Assembly (NCBI RefSeq): GCF_025263265.1
Contig: NZ_CP079869.1
Span: 4,526,001 to 4,590,000, forward strand
Source: Mycobacterium sp. SMC-4
GTDB lineage: Bacteria > Actinomycetota > Actinomycetes > Mycobacteriales > Mycobacteriaceae
Length of the DNA stretch: 64,000 nt
Direction: 5' to 3'
Shown in pieces: positions 35,910-46,117 of this stretch (position 1 is the first letter of the stretch; every line of letters begins with the position of its first letter). The position numbers and the translations under genes were made by a program. The notes below the pieces were generated by a model. It was given only the letters and a program-made list of their open reading frames with translations. It was not told the DNA's origin and ran no database searches.

Positions 35910-36352
35910 GCCAGCGCCAGCGCCGTCAGCATCGCCGCGGAGGTCAGTAGCAGCAGCGGCAACCGCAGCAGGCTCTTGCGCGTCCAGCGCACTGCGGCTG
36001 CCTGGTCGATGTCGGCGGGATCCTTACGTTCGAACTCCGCGCCTTTGGGGATCAGGTCGAACACCGACCACAGCCGCATTGTGGCGTGACTGAGCACAGC
36101 GACCAACAGCGCCGTCCCGACCCGGGTATCACCCCAGGTGAGCACCAGCGTGACGACCAGGAGCACTTCGAACGCCAACGGCGCCGGCAACCAGAATCGC
36201 ACCCGTGCGATGCCGCCGTTGCGGGGCTGGATGATGCCGGGACGCCCCGGCCAGTACGGGTCGACGACGACGGCTTCGTAGATCGCGCCGCCCAGCGCGA
36301 CGCAGGACATCAGGGTCGTGACGGCCAGCAGGACGAGCGTCGGGGTGGACAC
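35906..36352 (-). CDS. Membrane protein, unknown function
   Basis: 148 aa, four predicted helices: an N-terminal helix (LVLLAVTTLMSCVALGGAIY), two in the middle (FEVLLVVTLVL, TALLVAVLSHATMRLW) and a C-terminal one (LLLLTSAAMLTALAL). Only a short polar loop (PYWPGRPGIIQPRNGG) is exposed between the first two. No recognised family; possibly DUF1772-like. Divergent from the epoxide hydrolase, with 32 bp between the starts. Confidence 0.6.
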   Translation of the reverse strand: MSTPTLVLLAVTTLMSCVALGGAIYEAVVVDPYWPGRPGIIQPRNGGIARVRFWLPAPLAFEVLLVVTLVLTWGDTRVGTALLVAVLSHATMRLWSVFDLIPKGAEFERKDPADIDQAAAVRWTRKSLLRLPLLLLTSAAMLTALALA

Positions 36353-36384
36353 ACCTACCGATTATCCAAATGCCAGGATGTGTC

Positions 36385-37506
36385 ATGGCCCACATCCAGC
36401 CGTTCCGAATCGCGGTCCCCGACACCGACCTCGCCGATCTGCGGGACCGGCTGCACCGCACACGTTGGCCCGAAGCCGAATGTGTCGAGGACTGGAGCCA
36501 GGGTATCCCGCTGGCCTACACCCGCGAACTCGCCGACTACTGGGCCGACGAATATGACTGGCGCGCAAGGGAAGAGAAGCTCAATCAGTTCGACCAATTC
36601 ACCACCGACATCGATGGCCTGCCCATCCACTTCATCCATCAGCGCTGCGCACGAGACGATGCCTTCCCACTGCTGATCACCCACGGCTGGCCCGGCTCGG
36701 TCGTCGAGTTCAGCAAGGTCATCGGCCCGCTGAACGACGCCGGATTCGACGTGGTGTGCCCGTCGCTGCCGGGATACGGTTTCTCCGGCAAGCCCACCAC
36801 CACCGGATGGGGAATCGAGAAGATCGCCGACGCGTGGGACGAACTGATGGTCCGGCTCGGCTATGCGCGTTACGGCGCGCAAGGTGGCGACTGGGGTGCG
36901 GCGGTGACCACCCAGATCGGTCGCAACCGGCGTCACTGCGTGGCCATCCACACCAACATGCCGTTGGGCCGGCCGCCCAAGAGCCTCGGCGAGCCGACCG
37001 CCGAGGAAGCCGCGGCGTTGGAACGGCTCGCCTACTACCAGCGCTGGGACTCCGGCTACTCCAAACAGCAGTCGACCCGGCCCCAGACCCTCGGCTATGC
37101 ACTCACCGACTCTCCGGTCGGCCAACTGGCCTGGATCGTCGAGAAGTTCTGGTCATGGACCGACTGCGATGGCCATCCAGAGAACGTACTGAGCCGTGAC
37201 GAACTGCTCGACAACGTGATGCTCTACTGGCTGAACAGGACGGCGGCGTCCTCGGCCCGCTTGTACTGGGAGAGCTTCGGCAGCTTCGGCGGCGGAGAAC
37301 CGGTGACGCTGCCCACCGGGGTGGCCGCGTTCCCCCGCGAGATCCTGCGTGCACCACGGCACTGGTGCCAAGACAACTACACCGACATCGTCCGCTGGAC
37401 GGACATGCCCCGCGGCGGACACTTCGCCGCGTTCGAGCAGCCCGACCTGTTCGTCGACGACGTCGCGACGTTCTTCGCCCGATTCGCCGCCGCCGGCCAA
37501 GGTTGA
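36385..37506 (+). CDS. Epoxide hydrolase (EHN domain + alpha/beta hydrolase)
   Basis: 373 aa. The N-terminal EHN domain (FRIAVPDTDLADLRDRLHRTRWP) is diagnostic for the microsomal epoxide-hydrolase type. HGWPGS carries the oxyanion HGxP; the nucleophile Asp is in GGDWGAAV (DWG), and the catalytic His is in RGGHFAAFEQPD. A conserved ring-opening Tyr is probably in the cap. ATG 36385 is preferred over 36370. Hydrolyses epoxides to diols; mycobacteria hold several paralogues. Substrate unknown. Confidence 0.88.
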   Translation: MAHIQPFRIAVPDTDLADLRDRLHRTRWPEAECVEDWSQGIPLAYTRELADYWADEYDWRAREEKLNQFDQFTTDIDGLPIHFIHQRCARDDAFPLLITHGWPGSVVEFSKVIGPLNDAGFDVVCPSLPGYGFSGKPTTTGWGIEKIADAWDELMVRLGYARYGAQGGDWGAAVTTQIGRNRRHCVAIHTNMPLGRPPKSLGEPTAEEAAALERLAYYQRWDSGYSKQQSTRPQTLGYALTDSPVGQLAWIVEKFWSWTDCDGHPENVLSRDELLDNVMLYWLNRTAASSARLYWESFGSFGGGEPVTLPTGVAAFPREILRAPRHWCQDNYTDIVRWTDMPRGGHFAAFEQPDLFVDDVATFFARFAAAGQG

Positions 37507-37515
37507 AAACCAGCG

Positions 37516-39333
37516 CTATGCCAACGAGTCCACCCAGGAACGGTGCAGCGCGGCGTAGTGCCCACCCTGGCGGGACACCAGCTCGCCGGGAGCTCCGTCC
37601 TCGACGATGCGGCCGTGTTCGAGCACCAGCACCCGATCGGCGATCTGCACCGTCGAGAGCCGGTGGGCGATGACCAGCGCGGTGCGATCGGCCAGCACCG
37701 TTGCCAGCGCGCGTTGCACCAGTCGCTCACTGGGGATGTCCAATGACGACGTCGCCTCGTCGAGGATCAGCACCGCAGGGTCGGCCAGGAACGCGCGGGC
37801 GAACGCGACCAGCTGCCGTTGCCCGGCTGACAGCCGACCGCCGCGCTTGGCGACATCGGTGTCGTAACCGTCCGGCAGTGCCTCGATGAACTCCTGTGCA
37901 CCGACGGCTTCGGCCGCAGCGCGGACTTCCTCGTCGGTGGCCTCGGGACGGCCGAACCGGATGTTGTCGGCGACACTGCCGCCGAACATGAAGTTCTCCT
38001 GGGTCACCATGACGATGTGGCGACGCAACTCCGGCTGCGCGATGTCACGCAGATCCACGCCGTCGAGGGTCACCGCCCCGGCGACCGGGTCATAGAAGCG
38101 GGTCACCAGCTTGGCGATCGTGGTCTTGCCCGCGCCGGTGGTGCCCACCAGCGCCACCGTCTGCCCGGCCGGCACCTCCAGGTTCAGGCCGGGTAGCACC
38201 GGTCTGCCCGGCGTGTACGCGAAACGCACGTCGCGCAACGCGATCTCACCGCGCACGCGCGCCAGTTCGGTCGGGCGCGCCGGGTCGGCGATGTCCGGCT
38301 TGCGGGCCAGCACACCGGCCAGTTTCTCCAGCGCCGACGCCGCCGACTGGAACGTGTTGAAGAACTGCGAAATTTCCTGCATCGGCTCGAAGAACATCCG
38401 CAGGTAGAGCAGGAACGCCGTCAGGGTGCCGATCGTCATCTCGCCGTGCAGCACCCGATAGCCGCCGTAGAGCAGCACCACGCCGGTGGTCAGGTTGCCC
38501 ACAAGCTTGACGCCCGGCATGAACACCGCCAGCAGCTGGAAGGTGCGCTCGTTGATGGCGCGGTAGCGATCGGCGAGGTCTTCGAAGATTTCCTGGTTGC
38601 GCGGCTCACGGCGGTAGGCCTGCACCGCCTTGATGCCCGTCATCGTCTCGACGAACTGCACGATCACCAGTGCGGCCCTCTCCCGCACCTCGCGGTAGGT
38701 CTTCGACGACTCCCGGTGAAACCACCACACCAACAGCATCAGCACCGGGAACGCCGCCAGGCACATCAGGCCGAGTTCGACGTCGAGCACCACCAGCAGC
38801 ACCGCGGTGCCGAACAACGTCAGCACCGCGGTGATCAGGCTGTCGAATCCGGTTTCGAGCATGTCCTGAATGGCTTCGACGTCGTTGGTCGAGCGGCTGA
38901 CCACCCGCCCCGACGTGTAGCGATCGTGGAAGGCGATGTCGAGGCGGCCGAAGTGCCGGAAGACCCGTCGGCGCAGCTCGAGCAGAACCTGCTGACCGAT
39001 ACGGCCTGAGCGCCGCAGGAAGAACATCCTGCTGACCGCCTGGACGATCACCACTGCACCCAACGCACCGACGATCGTCATCAGCGTCTGCGCCGACCCG
39101 CCGTCGATCAGCGGCGGGATACCGTGGTCGATGCCCCGCTGCACCAACAGCGGAACCGACAGTCGCGCAATGTTTTCCACCACGACGACGATGGCCAGCA
39201 CGGCCACACTCCACCGGTATGGCCGCAGCAGCGAACCGAGCAGGGCCCGCGCCTCGCGGCGGCGCGGCTGGGTCTCGTCGATCGGCAGGTCGGCGTGTTC
39301 GTCGAACCGGCCGCGCCAGTCCTGCGTCGTCAT
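37516..39333 (-). CDS. ABC exporter half-transporter (canonical ATP site partner)
   Basis: 605 aa: six-helix permease (about 45-330) plus ATPase. Walker A GTTGAGKTT, signature LSAGQRQL, Walker B LILDEATSSLD with the catalytic Glu, and IAHRLST. The signature differs from LSGGQ at one residue. It overlaps the next half-transporter (39330) by ATGA; that one has a degenerate Walker B, so the two probably form a heterodimer like M. tuberculosis Rv1272c/Rv1273c, described as lipid or drug exporters. The frame can be read back to 40902 but that passes through the neighbouring gene and is spurious. Confidence 0.85.
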   Translation of the reverse strand: MTTQDWRGRFDEHADLPIDETQPRRREARALLGSLLRPYRWSVAVLAIVVVVENIARLSVPLLVQRGIDHGIPPLIDGGSAQTLMTIVGALGAVVIVQAVSRMFFLRRSGRIGQQVLLELRRRVFRHFGRLDIAFHDRYTSGRVVSRSTNDVEAIQDMLETGFDSLITAVLTLFGTAVLLVVLDVELGLMCLAAFPVLMLLVWWFHRESSKTYREVRERAALVIVQFVETMTGIKAVQAYRREPRNQEIFEDLADRYRAINERTFQLLAVFMPGVKLVGNLTTGVVLLYGGYRVLHGEMTIGTLTAFLLYLRMFFEPMQEISQFFNTFQSAASALEKLAGVLARKPDIADPARPTELARVRGEIALRDVRFAYTPGRPVLPGLNLEVPAGQTVALVGTTGAGKTTIAKLVTRFYDPVAGAVTLDGVDLRDIAQPELRRHIVMVTQENFMFGGSVADNIRFGRPEATDEEVRAAAEAVGAQEFIEALPDGYDTDVAKRGGRLSAGQRQLVAFARAFLADPAVLILDEATSSLDIPSERLVQRALATVLADRTALVIAHRLSTVQIADRVLVLEHGRIVEDGAPGELVSRQGGHYAALHRSWVDSLA

Positions 39334-41171
39334 CGGAGGTTCTCCGCGATTTCCCGCGGACGCTCGGCCCCATCGTCGAGTACTTCGGCCTGCTCGTCGG
39401 CGGCCAGCAGATGCCGGTACGCGGGCACCTCGGCAAGAAGTTCGGCATGGGTGCCCACGTGGGTGATCGTCCCGTTCTGCAGCAACGCGACCCGGTCGGC
39501 GAGCAGCACCGTCGAGGCCCGATGCGCGACGACGACGCCGGTCACCTCGTGCAGCACCCGGCGCAGCGCCTCCTCGACGACGGCCTCGGTGTGCACGTCC
39601 AACGCCGAGAGCGTGTCGTCGAGCACCAGGATCTTCGGTTGCGCCAGGATCGCCCGGGCCAGCGAAAGTCGTTGCCGCTGACCGCCCGACAGGCTCATGC
39701 CTTGCTCTCCGATACGGGTTTCCAGGCCGAAGGGCAGGTCGTAGACGAACTGGGCGGCGGCCACCTCGATGGCCTGGTGCAGTTCTGCCTCGGACGCGTC
39801 CGGTCGGCCCAGCCTCAGGTTCTCCGCTACCGACATGGAGAACAACGTCGGGTCTTCGAATGCGGTGGCCACCGTCCGGCGCAGCGCGTCGATCGACAGT
39901 TCGCGGATGTCCTGAGCATCGACGCGGATCTCGCCCTCGGTGACGTCGTAGAGCCGCGAGAGCAACCCCACCAGCACCGATTTGCCGGAACCGGTGGCGC
40001 CGACCAACGCCAGCGTCTCCCCCGGCTCGACGGTGACGTTGACGTTCCTGAGGGCCCAACCCTGCGCGCCCGGGAACCGGAACCCGACATCGACCAATTC
40101 GAGCCGGCCGCGTCGCGGCGCCTGGTCGCGCGGACCGTCGGTGATGTCGCGCGGGGTGTCGAAGATCTCGGTGATCCGGTTGGCGGCGGTGAAGGACTCC
40201 TGGGTCATCGACAGCAGGAACCCCAGCGACGCGATCGGCCACACCAGCGACAGCATCATCGTGATGAACGCGACCAGCGTGCCCATCGTCAGCTGTCCCT
40301 GACCTGCGGCGTAGGCACCGAATCCCAGCACGACGATCAGCGTGAGATTCGGGATGATCTCCAGCAGGGTCCAGAACTTGGCCGACACCGCCACCCGGCG
40401 CACCTGTGTGTCGTAAAGGTCGGTGAGCTCGGCGTCGAACCGGCGGTAGACGTGATCCTCCCGGCCGAACGACTTGACCACCCGCAGCCCGTGCGCGGCT
40501 TCCTCGACATGGGTGGCGACGTTGCCGGCCTGGTCCTGCGCGAGCCGGGACAGCCGGGTGTATTCGCGCTGGAAGTGCAGCACCGTCAGGGTGATCGGCA
40601 CGATCGAGACACCGACCACCACACCCAGCGGCCAGTACATCACCAGCAGGATCGCCGTGACGACGGTGATCTGCAGGACATTGAGCAGCAAGAACAGCAT
40701 CCCGAACGACATGAACCGGCGAATGGTGCCCAGATCGTTCATGATCCGCGACAGCAGCTGTCCAGAGTCCCACCGACCGTGAAACGACATCGGCAGGATC
40801 TGCAGCTTCGCGTAGAGGTCCTTGCGGATGTCGGCCTCGACACCCATCGTCGCGCGGGCGACCAGCCAGCGACGGATGAACCACAACACCGCTTCGGCGC
40901 ACCCGATCCCCAGGGCCGCAGAGCCCAGGACCCAGAGTCCTTGTTGATCCTGATTGCGCACCGGACCGTCGATGACGGCTCTGGTCATCAACGGGATGGC
41001 AATCGTGGCCGACAGGCTGGCCAGCGCCACGACGAACATCGCGATCCAGCGCACCCGATAGGGCATCAGATACGGCAACAACCGCCAGAGGTCCGAGCTC
41101 GCTTTCGGCCGATCCTGCGGCGGTGCGATTACCGGGGCCGCGCGCAGCGCGGTCGGTCCAGAGTCAGCCAC
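39330..41171 (-). CDS. ABC exporter half-transporter with degenerate Walker B
   Basis: 613 aa permease-ATPase fusion. Walker A GATGSGKSV, signature LSGGQRQR, Walker B LVLDDTLSALD: the catalytic Glu is replaced by Asp, the hallmark of the degenerate site in heterodimeric exporters; the H-loop is VAHRAST. Start GTG 41171 overlaps the preceding ABC gene (shared GTGGCTGA). Its partner is the gene at 37516. Substrate unknown, likely a lipid or amphipath. Confidence 0.85.
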   Translation of the reverse strand: MADSGPTALRAAPVIAPPQDRPKASSDLWRLLPYLMPYRVRWIAMFVVALASLSATIAIPLMTRAVIDGPVRNQDQQGLWVLGSAALGIGCAEAVLWFIRRWLVARATMGVEADIRKDLYAKLQILPMSFHGRWDSGQLLSRIMNDLGTIRRFMSFGMLFLLLNVLQITVVTAILLVMYWPLGVVVGVSIVPITLTVLHFQREYTRLSRLAQDQAGNVATHVEEAAHGLRVVKSFGREDHVYRRFDAELTDLYDTQVRRVAVSAKFWTLLEIIPNLTLIVVLGFGAYAAGQGQLTMGTLVAFITMMLSLVWPIASLGFLLSMTQESFTAANRITEIFDTPRDITDGPRDQAPRRGRLELVDVGFRFPGAQGWALRNVNVTVEPGETLALVGATGSGKSVLVGLLSRLYDVTEGEIRVDAQDIRELSIDALRRTVATAFEDPTLFSMSVAENLRLGRPDASEAELHQAIEVAAAQFVYDLPFGLETRIGEQGMSLSGGQRQRLSLARAILAQPKILVLDDTLSALDVHTEAVVEEALRRVLHEVTGVVVAHRASTVLLADRVALLQNGTITHVGTHAELLAEVPAYRHLLAADEQAEVLDDGAERPREIAENLR

Positions 41172-43140
41172 TGAGAAGATCTTCCCATTGCGCGCAAGCG
41201 GATAACTCGTCTGCCGACCTGGCCTTCCCGCGACGCGCCACCGTGTGCTGACCGGCAGCCACGCACATGCGCCGTTCGGTGCCGAACTGCGTGCGATACA
41301 ACTCGGCGTAGCGGCCGCCGCGGGCCAGCAACTCGGTGTGGGTACCGCGTTCGACGATGCGGCCGTCCTCGATGACCAGGATCACATCGGCTGCCCTGAC
41401 CGTGGACAGCCGGTGGGCGATGACCAGCGACGTCCGCCCGGCCAGCGCCTCGGCGAGGGCCTGCTGGACCGCGGCCTCCGATTCGGAGTCCAGTGCCGCC
41501 GTCGCCTCGTCGAGCACGACCACCTGCGGGGACGCCAGCAACAAGCGCGCAATGGTCAGGCGCTGCCGCTGCCCACCGGACAGGCGGTAGCCGCGCTCGC
41601 CGACGATGGTGTCCAACCCGTCGGGCATCGCCGCGACGACGTCGTCGAGGCGTGCCCGGCGCAGGGCCTCCCACACCTGCTCATCCGTAGCGCCGGGGGA
41701 TGCCAGCAGCAGGTTCGACCGGATCGACTCGTGGAACAGATGCCCGTCCTGGGTGACGAAGCCGACGGTGTCCTTCAGCGACGCGAACGTCGCGTCCCGC
41801 ACGTCGAGGCCGTTGAGCCGCACAGCGCCGTGGTGTACGTCGTAGAGCCTCGCCAGCAGCGAGGCGATCGTCGACTTTCCCGCGCCGGAGGAGCCCACCA
41901 GCGCCACCATCTGCCCGGGCTCGGCGGTGAACGAGATCCCGTGCAGCACGCGTTCACCGCCGCGGTGGTCGAGCTCGGCGACCTCCTCCAGCGACGCCAG
42001 TGACACCTGGTCGGCGGCCGGGTAACCGAAGCCGACGTCGTCGAACTCCACGCGGACCGGTCCGTCGGGGACGGCGGTGGCCTGTGGGCTTTCCCGGATC
42101 AGCGGAACCAGGTCGAGAACCTCGAAGACCCGCTCGAAACTGACCACGGCAGTGGCCACCTCGACTCGCGCATTGGCCAACGCGGTCAACGGCGCATAGA
42201 GCCGGGTCAGCAGCAACGCCAGCGACACGATCGCGCCGGCCTGCAGCTGACCGCCGAGGGCCAGTGCTCCGCCGAGTCCGTAGACCAGCGCCAGTGCCAG
42301 CGCCGACATCAGCGTCAACGAGTTCATGAACGTCGCCTGCAGCATCGCGCTGCGTACCCCGATGTCGCGAACCCGCGCGGCCCGGTTCCGGAACTCACCG
42401 GACTCGATGACCGGGTCACCGAAGAGCTTGACCAACGTGGCGCCCGGTGCGGAGAACCGCTCGGTCATCTGGGTGTTCATCGTCGCGTTGTGCGCCGATG
42501 CCTCCCGCGACAGCGCGGCCATCTTGGCGCCGATTCGCCGGGCCGGGATCAGGAACAGCGGCATCAGCGCCAGCGACAGCAGCGTGATCTGCCACGAGAT
42601 GCTCAGCATCACCACCAACGTCAACGTCAACGTGACCAGGTTGGCCACCACACCGGACAGCGTGTCGGAGAATGCGCGCTGAGCACCCATGACGTCGTTA
42701 CCCAACCGGCTGACCAGCGCGCCGGTCCGGGTCCGGGTGAAGAATGCGATCGGCATCCGTTGGACATGGTCGAAAACCGCGGTACGCAGGTCCAGGATGA
42801 GCCCCTCACCGATCGTCGACGACAGCCACCGGGTGACCAGCGACAAACCCGCCTCGGCGAGCGCCACCACGGCGATGACCGCCGCCAGCAGCACCACCAC
42901 CCGCACGGCGCCGGCGCCGGTGATCTCGTCGACCACGCGTCCGGCCAACAACGGTGTGGCGACCGTGAGAACCGCGCTGACCACGCTGACCGCCAGGAAC
43001 ACCGACAGTCTGCGGTGGTGTCGGCTCGCGAACCGCCAGATACGCACCAGTAGGCGACGGTCCGCCATCGAGTGCAGATCGCCGCCACGCGCGTGGGTTT
43101 GGCGGTACAACGACTGCCGGGCCACCGTCTCCAGATTCAT
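41164..43140 (-). CDS. ABC exporter, homodimer-type permease-ATPase fusion
   Basis: About 658 aa. Six-helix exporter domain, Walker A GSSGAGKST, signature LSGGQRQR, Walker B VVLDEATAALD with intact Glu, IAHRLST. A hydrophilic C-terminal tail of about 36 residues (MCVAAGQHTVARRG...) follows the ATPase. ATG 43140 chosen; ATG 43068 (MADRRLLVRIWRF) is a close alternative. First of three tandem, overlapping ABC genes on one leftward transcript. Substrate unknown. Confidence 0.83.
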   Translation of the reverse strand: MNLETVARQSLYRQTHARGGDLHSMADRRLLVRIWRFASRHHRRLSVFLAVSVVSAVLTVATPLLAGRVVDEITGAGAVRVVVLLAAVIAVVALAEAGLSLVTRWLSSTIGEGLILDLRTAVFDHVQRMPIAFFTRTRTGALVSRLGNDVMGAQRAFSDTLSGVVANLVTLTLTLVVMLSISWQITLLSLALMPLFLIPARRIGAKMAALSREASAHNATMNTQMTERFSAPGATLVKLFGDPVIESGEFRNRAARVRDIGVRSAMLQATFMNSLTLMSALALALVYGLGGALALGGQLQAGAIVSLALLLTRLYAPLTALANARVEVATAVVSFERVFEVLDLVPLIRESPQATAVPDGPVRVEFDDVGFGYPAADQVSLASLEEVAELDHRGGERVLHGISFTAEPGQMVALVGSSGAGKSTIASLLARLYDVHHGAVRLNGLDVRDATFASLKDTVGFVTQDGHLFHESIRSNLLLASPGATDEQVWEALRRARLDDVVAAMPDGLDTIVGERGYRLSGGQRQRLTIARLLLASPQVVVLDEATAALDSESEAAVQQALAEALAGRTSLVIAHRLSTVRAADVILVIEDGRIVERGTHTELLARGGRYAELYRTQFGTERRMCVAAGQHTVARRGKARSADELSACAQWEDLLSG

Positions 43141-43227
43141 GAATTCACCGTAGAACCTCAACAATGGGTGAGGTCAAAGCCTTCCCTGGTTCAGCGCGGC
43201 GCGCAGTTGTGGGTACTTGCCCGCACC

Positions 43228-44001
43228 ATGACAGAGTTTGCAGGCGTGACAGAGTCCCGACATCGCCTTGCCCGTTGGGAGCGGCGCACCGAATGGCCAC
43301 TGGCCGGTTTGGCGCTGCTGTTCCTCGCCGCCTACAGCATCGAGGTGCTGGCAGAACCGCAGGGCGGCGCCGCGGTCGTGGTTCGCGCCGTCGGCGGGCT
43401 CACCTGGGCGTCCTTCGCCGTCGACTATGTGGTGCGGCTGGCGCTGGCCACCGATCGCTGGCGCTGGTTCTACCGGCACCTGTTCGACCTGGCCATCGTG
43501 GCACTTCCGCTGCTACGTCCCCTGCGATTGCTGCGGCTTGTCACTTTGATCGCCGTGCTCCAACGCGTGGTCGGCGACGCGATCCGCGGCAAGGTGGTGC
43601 TCTACACCGTCACCGGGGCAGTGTTGCTGGTCTACGTCGCGTCGCTGGCCGTGCTGCAGGCCGAGCGGCGCCAACCTGATGCCGACATCACCAGCTTCGG
43701 CGACGCGCTGTGGTGGGCCATGACCACGATCACCACGGTGGGGTACGGCGACGTGACGCCGGTGTCGACCACCGGACGGGTGATCGCGGCCGTGCTGATG
43801 ATCGGCGGGATCAGTCTGGTGGGTTCCATCACAGCCACGTTGGCGTCCTGGATCGTGCAACGCGTCGCCGACGAGGACGCCACCGGCCGGGAAGTCACCA
43901 CCGCGCATATCGACGAACTGCTCACCGAGATCCGTGACCTGCGCGGGGAGGTGACCCGCCTCGGCGGGGCCCCATCGTCACGTGCGGTCCCCGACAACTA
44001 G
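43228..44001 (+). CDS. Voltage-gated-like K+ channel
   Basis: 257 aa. The pore helix and filter are in [18 protein letters not shown], the canonical TVGYGD. Four upstream hydrophobic segments include an arginine-repeat helix ([17 protein letters not shown]) resembling a voltage-sensor S4, so it belongs to the six-helix group rather than the KcsA type. The tail ends in a predicted coiled coil ([19 protein letters not shown]). ATG 43228 selected. Divergent from the ABC operon. Confidence 0.85.
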   Translation: MTEFAGVTESRHRLARWERRTEWPLAGLALLFLAAYSIEVLAEPQGGAAVVVRAVGGLTWASFAVDYVVRLALATDRWRWFYRHLFDLAIVALPLLRPLRLLRLVTLIAVLQRVVGDAIRGKVVLYTVTGAVLLVYVASLAVLQAERRQPDADITSFGDALWWAMTTITTVGYGDVTPVSTTGRVIAAVLMIGGISLVGSITATLASWIVQRVADEDATGREVTTAHIDELLTEIRDLRGEVTRLGGAPSSRAVPDN

Positions 44002-44069
44002 CGGTCCGCCGGCAAATCAGCACTGCCAGGTCCCCCAGCACGGCCGCCGCATCAGGCAAGATTGCGTGC

Positions 44070-44771
44070 ATGGACAGTGCAGTGGGTTCACCCCGGGTGC
44101 TCGTGGTCGATGACGATCCCGACGTGCTCGCCTCACTCGAGCGTGGTCTGCGGCTGTCCGGGTTCGAGGTGGCCACGGCTGTCGACGGTGCCGAAGCGTT
44201 GCGCAGCGCCACCGAGACCAAGCCCGACGCGATCGTGCTCGACATCAACATGCCGGTGCTCGACGGCGTGTCGGTGGTGACCGCGCTGCGCGCGATGGAC
44301 AACGACGTGCCGGTGTGCGTGCTGTCAGCCCGTTCCTCGGTCGACGATCGGGTGGCCGGCTTGGAGGCCGGCGCCGACGACTATCTGGTCAAGCCGTTCG
44401 TGCTGGCTGAGCTGGTGGCGCGGGTCAAGGCGTTGCTGCGCCGCCGCGGGTCGACCGCGACGTTCTCCTCCGAGACGATCGCGGTCGGGCCGCTGGAGGT
44501 CGACATCCCCGGCCGACGCGCCCGCGTCGACGGTGTCGACGTCGACCTGACCAAACGCGAGTTCGATCTGCTGGCGGTACTGGCCGAGCACAAGACCGCG
44601 GTGCTGTCCCGCGCGCAGCTGCTGGAGCTGGTGTGGGGTTATGACTTCGCCGCCGACACCAACGTCGTCGACGTGTTCATCGGATACCTGCGGCGCAAGC
44701 TGGAAGCCAACGGCGCGCCTCGACTTCTGCACACCGTGCGCGGTGTCGGTTTTGTGCTCAGGCAGCAGTAG
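44070..44771 (+). CDS. prrA: Response regulator PrrA (OmpR family)
   Basis: 233 aa. Receiver domain with acidic DDDPD, the phospho-acceptor Asp in [12 protein letters not shown] and Lys in LVKPF; the C-terminal winged helix has [14 protein letters not shown] and [14 protein letters not shown]. Sequence and linkage to prrB, accD3, echA6 and gltA2 fit Rv0903c, the PrrA regulator reported as essential in M. tuberculosis. Start ATG or GTG near 44070. Six bp before prrB, hence co-transcribed. Confidence 0.9.
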   Translation: MDSAVGSPRVLVVDDDPDVLASLERGLRLSGFEVATAVDGAEALRSATETKPDAIVLDINMPVLDGVSVVTALRAMDNDVPVCVLSARSSVDDRVAGLEAGADDYLVKPFVLAELVARVKALLRRRGSTATFSSETIAVGPLEVDIPGRRARVDGVDVDLTKREFDLLAVLAEHKTAVLSRAQLLELVWGYDFAADTNVVDVFIGYLRRKLEANGAPRLLHTVRGVGFVLRQQ

Positions 44772-44777
44772 ACGGCC

Positions 44778-46112
44778 ATGTTGACCCGCATCTTCCGCCG
44801 CACACCGTCCCTGCGTACCCGGGTGGCGTTCGCCACTGCCATCGCGGCCGCGATCGTCTGCGGCATCGTCGGAACGGTGGTGTGGATCGGCATCACCCAG
44901 GACCGCAAGGAGCGGCTGGATCGCCGGCTCGACGAGGCGGCAGGCTTCGCGGTGCCGTTCGTGCCCAGGGGTCTCGACGAGATCCCCAAGTCGCCCAACG
45001 ATCAGGACGCGACGATCACGGTGCGTCGCGGTGGCGCTGTCTCATCCAACTCGAATGTGGTGCTGCCCGAGCTCGAACCGGGCTACGCCGACACCTACAT
45101 CGACGGGGTGCGCTACCGGGTCCGCACCGTCGAGCTGTCCACCCCCGAACCGATGTCGGTGGCCGTCGGCGCCACCTACGACTCGACCATCGCCGACACC
45201 AACAATCTGCACCGGCGGGTGTTGATCATCTGCACACTGGCTGTCGGCGCCGCCACCTTCGGCGGGTGGTTGTTGGCGGCATTCGCGGTGCGACCGTTCA
45301 AGCGGCTTGCCCAGCAGACCCGTTCCATCGACGCCGGCGACGAGCGACCCGACGTGGAGGTGCGCGGCGCCACCGAGGCAGTGGAGATCGCCGACGCGGT
45401 CAACGGGCTGCTGCAGCGCATCTGGAAGGAACAGGACCGCACCAAGTCCGCGCTTGCGTCGGCGCGTGACTTCGCGTCGGTGTCGGCCCATGAGTTGCGC
45501 ACCCCGCTGACGGCGATGCGGACCAATCTGGAAGTGCTCTCGACCCTCGACCTGGCCGAGGAACAGCGCAAGGAAGTCGTCAACGATGTGATTCGCACCC
45601 AGACCCGCATCGAGGCCACGCTCGGCGCGTTGGAGCGGTTGGCCCAGGGCGAGCTCTCCACCGCCGACGACCACGTGCCCGTCGACATCACCGAGCTGCT
45701 CGACCGGGCGGCCCACGACGCCATGCGGGTCTACCCGGATCTGGAGGTGTCGCTGGTGCCGGCGCCGACGGTGATCATCGTCGGGCTGCCCGCCGGTCTG
45801 CGGCTGGCTGTGGACAACGCGATCGCCAACGCGGTCAAGCACGGCGGCGCCAACCGGGTGCAGCTGTCGGCGGTCAGCTCTCGTGCCGGTGTCGAGATCG
45901 CGGTCGACGACGATGGTGTCGGCGTTCCGGAGGAGGAACGCCAGGTGGTCTTCGATCGGTTCTCCCGCGGTTCCACGGCATCGCATTCGGGATCCGGGCT
46001 GGGCTTGGCGTTGGTGGCTCAGCAGGCCGAGCTGCACGGCGGAACCGCGTCGCTGGAGGCCAGCCCGCTGGGTGGGGCCAGGCTGCTGCTGCGGCTACCC
46101 GGGCATACCTAG
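44778..46112 (+). CDS. prrB: Sensor histidine kinase PrrB
   Basis: 444 aa. Membrane helix 1 (about 20-40), a periplasmic domain of about 110 residues, membrane helix 2 (LIICTLAVGAATFGGWLLAAF), a HAMP, the HisKA box SAHELRTPL and the ATP-binding N (DNAIANAVKHGG), G1 (DDDGVGVP) and G2 (GSGLGLAL) boxes. Partner of PrrA. Downstream are 37-bp tandem repeats belonging to the convergent FKBP gene. Confidence 0.9.
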   Translation: MLTRIFRRTPSLRTRVAFATAIAAAIVCGIVGTVVWIGITQDRKERLDRRLDEAAGFAVPFVPRGLDEIPKSPNDQDATITVRRGGAVSSNSNVVLPELEPGYADTYIDGVRYRVRTVELSTPEPMSVAVGATYDSTIADTNNLHRRVLIICTLAVGAATFGGWLLAAFAVRPFKRLAQQTRSIDAGDERPDVEVRGATEAVEIADAVNGLLQRIWKEQDRTKSALASARDFASVSAHELRTPLTAMRTNLEVLSTLDLAEEQRKEVVNDVIRTQTRIEATLGALERLAQGELSTADDHVPVDITELLDRAAHDAMRVYPDLEVSLVPAPTVIIVGLPAGLRLAVDNAIANAVKHGGANRVQLSAVSSRAGVEIAVDDDGVGVPEEERQVVFDRFSRGSTASHSGSGLGLALVAQQAELHGGTASLEASPLGGARLLLRLPGHT

Positions 46113-46117
46113 CTAGC

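Noticed and set aside
37516..40902. 1128-aa giant ABC protein
   Set aside because: The part beyond 39333 reads the neighbouring ABC gene in the wrong frame; ATG 39333 with an ATGA overlap is the real start.
39219..41174. 651-codon plus-strand frame opposite the ABC exporter at 39330
   Set aside because: Composition is His/Arg/Gln/Pro-rich without domains, while the minus strand encodes a complete ABC transporter.
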